Shown here: positions 15,510 to 19,687 of the stretch, in pieces
Numbering within the stretch: the first letter of the stretch is position 1
Layout: each line of letters opens with the position of its first letter
Source: AM-2324 sp964225135
GTDB lineage: Bacteria; Bacteroidota; Bacteroidia; Chitinophagales; Saprospiraceae
DNA: 19,687 bases
Reading direction: 5' to 3'
NCBI GenBank assembly: GCA_964225135.1
Contig: CAXQNQ010000154.1
Coordinates: 1-19,687 of the forward strand
The notes under the pieces: generated by a model
Told to the model about the DNA's origin: nothing
The model's database searches: none
Seen by the model: the letters and a program-made list of their open reading frames with translations, nothing else
Program-made: the position numbers and the translations under genes

Positions 15510-16693
15510 GTATGAAAAATAGCCTGAAATTCCCAGATAACTTCATTTGGGGCACTAGTACAGCTGCTGCCCAAATAGAAACTGCTTCAGACCACATTTG
15601 GAAAGGAGTACCAGCTTTAGATGGAAGTGTTTTAGATCAAACTATTGCACATGAGCAACATCGGGCTGAAGATGTAGCATACATTGCGCGATTAGGATCC
15701 ATGTACCGCTGTGGCGTGGACTGGGCGAGACTTCAAAAAAGTCCTAATGCTATATTTGATGTTAAGGTGGTTGAAGAATATCAAACTTTTTTCAGTGCGC
15801 TTAATGAAAAGGATGTTCAAATACTCTTTGTACTTCACCACTTTAATCATCCAAATTGGTTTGAAGAAAAGGGTGGATTTGCAAATAAAAAAAATATACC
15901 CCTATTCTTAAATTATGTTGAACAATGTATCAAATGTTTTGGTCCTTATGTAAGTAATTGGAATACCTTCAATGAGCCCAATGTGTTTGTTATGAATGGA
16001 TATATTTTAGCTGATTTTCCTCCATTCAAAAAAAACTTTTTCCTAGCTAATCGGGTCATAAAAATAATAGGACAATCGCATGATCAAGCTTTTGATTTAA
16101 TTAAACAAACCTATCCAGATCATCCCATTGGTATTTCTTTCAATACAGCTATTTTTAGAGGCTTAAATGTCCTTGGGAAAATTGCGGCTGCTTTCACCCA
16201 CTGGTGGTTCAATGTGCATGCAGCTAGGCCTTTTAAAAAGTGTGATTATTGGGGCTTAAGCTATTATGCTTTGATATTGTTTGATCCAAACACCTTGACA
16301 GAAATCGATCGTCCTGGGGAATTAGCAGCTAAGGGTTATCCTCATGATAAAATGTGGGCCTATTACCCAGCAGGTTTAGATCAAATGATTCGCATGTTCT
16401 ATAACAAATACCGCAAACCTATATTGATAACCGAAAATGGAATTTGCTCCGATGATCCACAAGCAAGAATTGCGAGTATGCAAGATTATCTTAGGTATTG
16501 TCATAATATTTTATCGGACGGGATTCCTTTATTAGGATACATTCATTGGAGCACTTTTGACAACTTTGAGTGGCACCTAGGTAATACCTATCAATTTGGA
16601 TTGGTTAGTGTAGACATGAAATCTATGAAGCGGACATGGACTGCTGCTGCTAGTTATTATGAAGAACTAACAAAAACCAACACCTTGGTATAA
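15506..16693 (+). CDS. Glycoside hydrolase family 1 protein (beta-glucosidase-like)
   Basis: GH1 enzymes hydrolyse beta-glycosides with retention, using two glutamates on a TIM barrel. Both are present: acid/base E157 in NTFNEPNV and nucleophile E310 in LITENGI. Other signatures are FIWGTSTAAAQIE (13-25, with the glycone-binding glutamine), LHHFNHPNWF (110-119), WGLSYYA (249-255) and HWSTFDNFEW (347-356). The 395-residue length is short compared with the usual 440-480, with compact loops, but no core element seems lost. There is no signal peptide, so it should be cytoplasmic. The start overlaps the previous stop in ATGA; a second ATG at 15512 is possible. The natural substrate is unknown. No transporter or other carbohydrate gene lies nearby. 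Confidence 0.9.
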   Translation: MSMKNSLKFPDNFIWGTSTAAAQIETASDHIWKGVPALDGSVLDQTIAHEQHRAEDVAYIARLGSMYRCGVDWARLQKSPNAIFDVKVVEEYQTFFSALNEKDVQILFVLHHFNHPNWFEEKGGFANKKNIPLFLNYVEQCIKCFGPYVSNWNTFNEPNVFVMNGYILADFPPFKKNFFLANRVIKIIGQSHDQAFDLIKQTYPDHPIGISFNTAIFRGLNVLGKIAAAFTHWWFNVHAARPFKKCDYWGLSYYALILFDPNTLTEIDRPGELAAKGYPHDKMWAYYPAGLDQMIRMFYNKYRKPILITENGICSDDPQARIASMQDYLRYCHNILSDGIPLLGYIHWSTFDNFEWHLGNTYQFGLVSVDMKSMKRTWTAAASYYEELTKTNTLV

Positions 16694-16721
16694 GGAAGAA
16701 ATCCTACATTCCCTTTTCACC

Positions 16722-17492
16722 ATGAAAACATTTACAACTATCTGTATGCTATGCATCAGTATTTGGGTCTACGCTCAAGTAGGATTTAATGGGGTATTTG
16801 GATCGGAAAACGCATATAAATCATTAAGTGCCACTGCTCTATTTCAAAAAAACATAAGCCAAAGTTTTATTTCCTTGAGTTTAACCAATCCTTATTTCCT
16901 TTCCAACTTTAGTATAGCAGACTTTGGAATTAGTAAAAGGCTACATAAACCAAGTGCCAATATTGGTGCGGGATTATTCTATTCCTCATTAGAGCAGCTA
17001 AACTTATTTAAGGCATACCTAGCAGTAAGCAAAGACCTTAAAGCAATAAATATAGGAGGGCGATTAATCTATGGCAACCTAAAACAACACGCTACTGAAT
17101 CAAATTATCCTATCTCTGAATTCAACTTGTGGTCAACATATCAAAAAGGGCATCTAAACTTGGCTTTTCTATATTCTTCTAAAATCAATGCAATCCATTC
17201 TAGCCAGCCTTTCCAATTGACTATCGCATGTATGTATACGATATCGGATCATGCGCTATATTATGTTGACCTTGTTCATAACATGCAAGCAGGTGTCAAC
17301 TTAATCACTGGTTTTGACCTACAGATTCATCCAAATTGGACGATTGGGGGTGGAATCAGTTTGAATAGTTTCCAAGCATTTATCAGCATTTGTTATACCT
17401 TTAGACAGCAAACAAAATGGAGGGCAAATCTGTATTACTTAAATCAGGTAGGTTCAAGCTATAGCATTGATGGACAACATACATTCAAATAA
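16722..17492 (+). CDS. Putative outer-membrane beta-barrel protein of unknown function
   Basis: The 256-residue product has a signal peptide (MKTFTTICMLCISIWVYAQ). The remainder shows many short alternating strands rich in Gly, Ser, Tyr and Phe (LSATALFQKNISQSFISLSL, NIGAGLFYSS, INIGGRLIYGNL, LITGFDLQIHPNWTIGGGISL). It ends in a short strand with a penultimate-type aromatic (HTFK). This is what a small outer-membrane barrel looks like. PorP/SprF-like proteins have a similar size and location, but I do not see their typical opening (QYMFNxxxxNPAYAG), so I do not assign it there. It lies 28 bases after the GH1 gene. Its stop codon directly abuts the mqnB start with no gap, which suggests co-expression. 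Confidence 0.7.
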   Translation: MKTFTTICMLCISIWVYAQVGFNGVFGSENAYKSLSATALFQKNISQSFISLSLTNPYFLSNFSIADFGISKRLHKPSANIGAGLFYSSLEQLNLFKAYLAVSKDLKAINIGGRLIYGNLKQHATESNYPISEFNLWSTYQKGHLNLAFLYSSKINAIHSSQPFQLTIACMYTISDHALYYVDLVHNMQAGVNLITGFDLQIHPNWTIGGGISLNSFQAFISICYTFRQQTKWRANLYYLNQVGSSYSIDGQHTFK

Positions 17493-18134
17493 ATGAAAAT
17501 ACTCATCCTTTCTGCCACGTCATTCGAAGTTGCTCCCTTAAGAGAAGCCCTTCTAAATGCTCCAGAATATGACATTGAATTCTTGGAGGCAGGGATTGGT
17601 ATGCTTGCTACCAGCTTTAAACTTCAGCAATGGTTGCAACACAATCCATGCGATTTAATTATCCAAGCTGGAATTGCAGGTGCATTTAATGTAAGTAAAC
17701 ACCCCATTGGTTCTGTAGTCGAAGTTCAATCAGAACGAATTGGAGATTTAGGAGCTCTATTCCCTGATGGTCATTTTGAAGATGTGTTTGAATTGGGATT
17801 ATCTCATGCTGATGCATTTCCATTTCAAGCTGGCACACTAAAAAACCCAAAAACTTATACAGACCTCGTACAAGTCCAAAGCCTTAGCGTCAATGCTGTA
17901 AATGGCAAGCAAGCACAGATTGATAAAATATCCCGTAAATACGCTGTTGACATCGAAAGTATGGAGGGTGCAGCTTTATTTTACACTGCATTTCAATTAG
18001 GAATACCTTGTGTGCAGTTCCGTTCCATTTCTAACCTTATCGAGGATAGGGATAAGGCTAATTGGAATATTCCTTTAGCCATTGAAAAACTCAACGATTT
18101 CTTATTATACTTTTTAAGCCAGATCTTATCCTAA
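17493..18134 (+). CDS. mqnB: Futalosine hydrolase
   Basis: MqnB cleaves futalosine to dehypoxanthine futalosine and hypoxanthine, a step of the alternative (futalosine) route to menaquinone. The 213-residue protein belongs to the nucleoside phosphorylase/MTAN fold. Residues 1-20 (MKILILSATSFEVAPLREAL) include E12, equivalent to the acid residue of MTAN. GIGMLATSFKLQQWL (35-49) and IIQAGIAGAF (56-65) shape the pocket. DIESMEGAALF (153-163) is the ribose-binding motif, and RSISNLIEDRDKANW (177-191) is the futalosine-hydrolase-type ending rather than the MTAN one. No other mqn gene is in the window. It closes the seven-gene stack; I see no clear terminator behind it. Confidence 0.9.
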   Translation: MKILILSATSFEVAPLREALLNAPEYDIEFLEAGIGMLATSFKLQQWLQHNPCDLIIQAGIAGAFNVSKHPIGSVVEVQSERIGDLGALFPDGHFEDVFELGLSHADAFPFQAGTLKNPKTYTDLVQVQSLSVNAVNGKQAQIDKISRKYAVDIESMEGAALFYTAFQLGIPCVQFRSISNLIEDRDKANWNIPLAIEKLNDFLLYFLSQILS

Positions 18135-18208
18135 ATCTAATTCTTTCATAAGATTCATCTCCCAAAATTTGGAAATCACATTAGCTTTAATTATATATTA
18201 ATGCAGTT

Positions 18209-18215
18209 GTGTAAC
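18209..18215 (+). promoter_or_regulatory. Possible ECF-type -35 element upstream of the sigma factor
   Basis: GTGTAAC lies about 120 bases before the sigma factor start, in a run that continues TTTTTAAAATCCTGCAC. Elements with a GTAAC core are common at -35 of ECF-sigma promoters, so an autoregulated start is possible. A matching -10 cannot be read with confidence. Weak evidence. Confidence 0.25.
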
Positions 18216-18263
18216 TTTTTAAAATCCTGCACTTATATAATAGATAGGTACCCATTTCCGTAA

Positions 18264-18282
18264 ACATTTATGGAATAAATGT
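18264..18282. repeat. Perfect 8-bp palindrome upstream of the sigma factor gene, possible operator
   Basis: ACATTTAT at 18264-18271 is mirrored by ATAAATGT at 18275-18282 with a GGA spacer. It lies 53 bases before the ATG at 18336, in the leader or promoter region. It has no T tract, so it is not a terminator. It may be an operator or an RNA hairpin. Confidence 0.4.
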
Positions 18283-18335
18283 AAGTGACTAGTGCAATCA
18301 ACATAAAAGTATAATAAGTGAATCAATCATCAAGT

Positions 18336-19445
18336 ATGAAAGCTTCTTATTGCGAGTTAGATCATCTATCTGAGGAAGAAATGATCCTAAAGGCAAAAGA
18401 AAACCCAAAAGCATTTGAAACTCTATATGTTAAGTATTTTGAGGAGATATATAATTACCTCCGTAGAAGATTAAACCAAGAACAAATAGTCTTTGACATT
18501 TGCCAAAATACCTTTAAGAAGGCATTACTAAAAATTCATCAGTTCGAATATCGAGGACTACCGTTTAGTTCTTGGCTTTATCGAATTGCCCAAAATGAAC
18601 TCAATCAGCATTTCAGAAAAAATGCAAGAAACCGGGTAATTTCCATTGACGATTCCGGGTTACAACCTACTGCACCAAAATCACCTAATAATACCATCGA
18701 TAAAGATCAGCTCATTCAAGCTTTGGTTGAAGAACTAAACCAACTAAAGGGAGACGACTTAGCCATTATAGAAATGCATTATTTTGAAGGTAAGTCCTAC
18801 AAGGAAATTGCTATGCTACTGGATATTTCAGAAGGTAATGCAAAAGTAAAAGCACATAGAATTAAAGAACGAATCAAAAAGAGATTGAACCACTCTAAGA
18901 GCACCATTCTTTATTCTAAGCAATTGAAAAATGAGCGAATATCAGCTGATTCAAATGACTTCCTAGAAATCAACAATGTGGAACACTTTCTTTGTAGGGA
19001 AACTTATTCTGAATTAGAAACTAACGAAGAGAATGCCCGACTTAAAACTTTTTATAAAAAGAAGAATAATCAAGATGAATCTTCTATTAATGCTCATAGC
19101 TTATGGAATTTTAATAAAACCAATCAACCTCCAGCTAACACCTTTACAGCTCATTTTAGATTACCAAAAGGCACCGTAATAAAAAATATTATTGGATTAA
19201 TAACGCAGAGAGATAAAAATTCTATAAAACAAGTTTTAGTATCTAATAAAACACAATTAGGGTTAGATTTAAAAGGTGATTATATAGTTTGGCTAATCTT
19301 ACCCAATAATAAAATTGCAGTAATTAGACAAACAGACCTAACACAGATTCAGGAATATGATGATCGAAAAGAATTTATTCTAGAACTGATAAATAATGAT
19401 CAAATAAAAGCATTTACACTTAAAAAAGTATTAACCTTTATTTAG
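18336..19445 (+). CDS. ECF-type RNA polymerase sigma factor with long C-terminal extension
   Basis: ECF sigma factors redirect RNA polymerase to alternative promoters. From the ATG at 18336 the protein has 369 residues; a GTG at 18318 would add six. Region sigma-2 is at about 30-94 (AFETLYVKYFEEIYNYLRRR, VFDICQNTFKKALLKI, FSSWLYRIAQNELNQHFRKN). Sigma-4 is at about 129-184 (LAIIEMHYFEGKSYKEIAMLL, helix-turn-helix with EIAMLLDISEGNAKVKAHRIK). A normal ECF sigma would end near residue 190. The remaining roughly 180 residues form an extension with no membrane helix. It opens with a polar, Glu/Asn/Lys-rich stretch and ends in a more ordered part (FTAHFRLPKGTVIKNIIGLI, DYIVWLILPNNKIAVI, FTLKKVLTFI). 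I cannot assign that part. No anti-sigma gene follows in the window, so the tail may carry the control function (inference). Confidence 0.85.
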   Translation: MKASYCELDHLSEEEMILKAKENPKAFETLYVKYFEEIYNYLRRRLNQEQIVFDICQNTFKKALLKIHQFEYRGLPFSSWLYRIAQNELNQHFRKNARNRVISIDDSGLQPTAPKSPNNTIDKDQLIQALVEELNQLKGDDLAIIEMHYFEGKSYKEIAMLLDISEGNAKVKAHRIKERIKKRLNHSKSTILYSKQLKNERISADSNDFLEINNVEHFLCRETYSELETNEENARLKTFYKKKNNQDESSINAHSLWNFNKTNQPPANTFTAHFRLPKGTVIKNIIGLITQRDKNSIKQVLVSNKTQLGLDLKGDYIVWLILPNNKIAVIRQTDLTQIQEYDDRKEFILELINNDQIKAFTLKKVLTFI

Positions 19446-19477
19446 TGTAAACAATATATCTAACTAATCCATAGTCA

Positions 19478-19512
19478 AGAGGCTGGTAGACAAGTTCTAT
19501 CCGTCTCTTTTG
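19478..19512 (+). terminator. Probable terminator after the sigma factor gene
   Basis: The arms 19478-19489 and 19497-19508 pair over 12 positions with two G-U pairs and one mismatch, around a 7-base loop, followed by a short T run. It lies 33 bases after the stop at 19445. It is less clean than the other terminators here. Confidence 0.55.
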
Positions 19513-19566
19513 TATATTGATAAAGGACACAAACTAGCCTTATAAGTCTCCTAACTATTCGTGCAA

Positions 19567-19601
19567 TAAAAAAAGCGACCCTGCCGAAGCAGAGTCGCTT
19601 T
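19567..19601 (-). terminator. Intrinsic terminator of the minus-strand gene at the right edge
   Basis: On the minus strand GCGAC-T-CTGC, loop TTCG, GCAG-G-GTCGC forms a continuous 10-pair stem counting one U-G pair, followed by seven T. The cUUCGg loop and the better T run on this side show that it serves a gene entering from the right, about 60 bases after its stop. It could act as a backstop on the plus strand too. Confidence 0.85.
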
Positions 19602-19663
19602 ATTTATAAGAATTATAAGACAATATCAAGTGGATATTTTATCCCACTGATATAGATTATATC

Positions 19664-19687
19664 TTAGAAATTCACTTTGAAACTTGC
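19664..19687 (-). CDS. C-terminal end of a gene beyond the right edge, possibly an outer-membrane protein
   Basis: Reading the minus strand from the window edge gives ASFKVNF and then a TAA at 19666-19664. The terminal phenylalanine and alternating pattern (SFKVNF) are typical of the last beta strand of Bacteroidota outer-membrane barrels. The strong minus-strand terminator 60 bases downstream supports a gene ending here. Only seven codons are visible, so the reading frame and identity are inferred. Confidence 0.4.
   Translation of the reverse strand, partial: ASFKVNF

Noticed and set aside
16722..17492. PorP/SprF family assignment for the small barrel protein
   Set aside because: Size and location fit, but the characteristic N-terminal motif is missing.
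1..19687. CRISPR array, insertion sequence, tRNA/rRNA gene, phage or defence system
   Set aside because: I searched by eye and found no spaced direct repeats, transposase or integrase motifs, cloverleaf genes or defence domains. The palindromes found are isolated.

Overview
The window looks like the chromosome of an AT-rich, gliding- or marine-type Bacteroidota (Bacteroidetes). The evidence is a secreted protein with a type IX secretion (T9SS) C-terminal sorting domain, a TonB-dependent receptor with a carboxypeptidase-D-like N-terminal domain, an Lnb-type (DUF4105) lipoprotein acyltransferase, a DUF2795 small protein, a TTG/TAnnTTTG promoter, and no clear Shine-Dalgarno sequences. Futalosine hydrolase implies menaquinone synthesis by the futalosine route, which fits Saprospiria, Cytophagia or Chitinophagia better than most Flavobacteriia (inference). 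I saw no tRNA or rRNA gene, insertion sequence, CRISPR array or prophage. Most of the window is a core-genome neighbourhood.

Layout. (1) 1-900, minus strand: the 5' end of topA, preceded by a small exported DUF6794-like protein. (2) 1101-3740, plus strand: a well-formed promoter drives a DUF2795 protein that ends in a strong terminator. An uncharacterised helical-repeat protein and cmk follow, closed by a bidirectional terminator. (3) 3831-10241, minus strand: an RlpA-like double-psi barrel plus SPOR protein, an exported M48-like metalloprotease with two copies of a C-terminal beta domain, then a TonB-dependent receptor with an Lnb-like protein 11 bases downstream. (4) 10372-11238, plus strand: a T9SS cargo protein with its own terminator. 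(5) 11321-18134, plus strand: seven genes packed with gaps of at most 28 bases or with overlaps (hscA, a Nudix hydrolase, a WG-repeat lipoprotein, a nicotinamidase-like probable pseudoenzyme, a GH1 glycosidase, a small envelope protein, mqnB). This is probably one transcription unit. (6) 18336-19445: an ECF-type sigma factor with a long C-terminal extension, preceded by a perfect palindrome. (7) The right edge holds the last codons of a minus-strand gene with its own terminator.

How it fits together. Several genes serve the cell envelope: RlpA/SPOR, the metalloprotease, the TonB receptor with Lnb, the T9SS cargo and the WG lipoprotein. The seven-gene stack mixes iron-sulphur chaperoning, nucleotide and NAD-like chemistry, glycoside hydrolysis and menaquinone synthesis without an obvious shared pathway. 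The most noteworthy items are the nicotinamidase-fold protein that has lost all three catalytic residues while staying open and translationally coupled, the sigma factor with a roughly 185-residue tail, the duplicated domain on the metalloprotease, and the RlpA homologue with a substituted active-site histidine.
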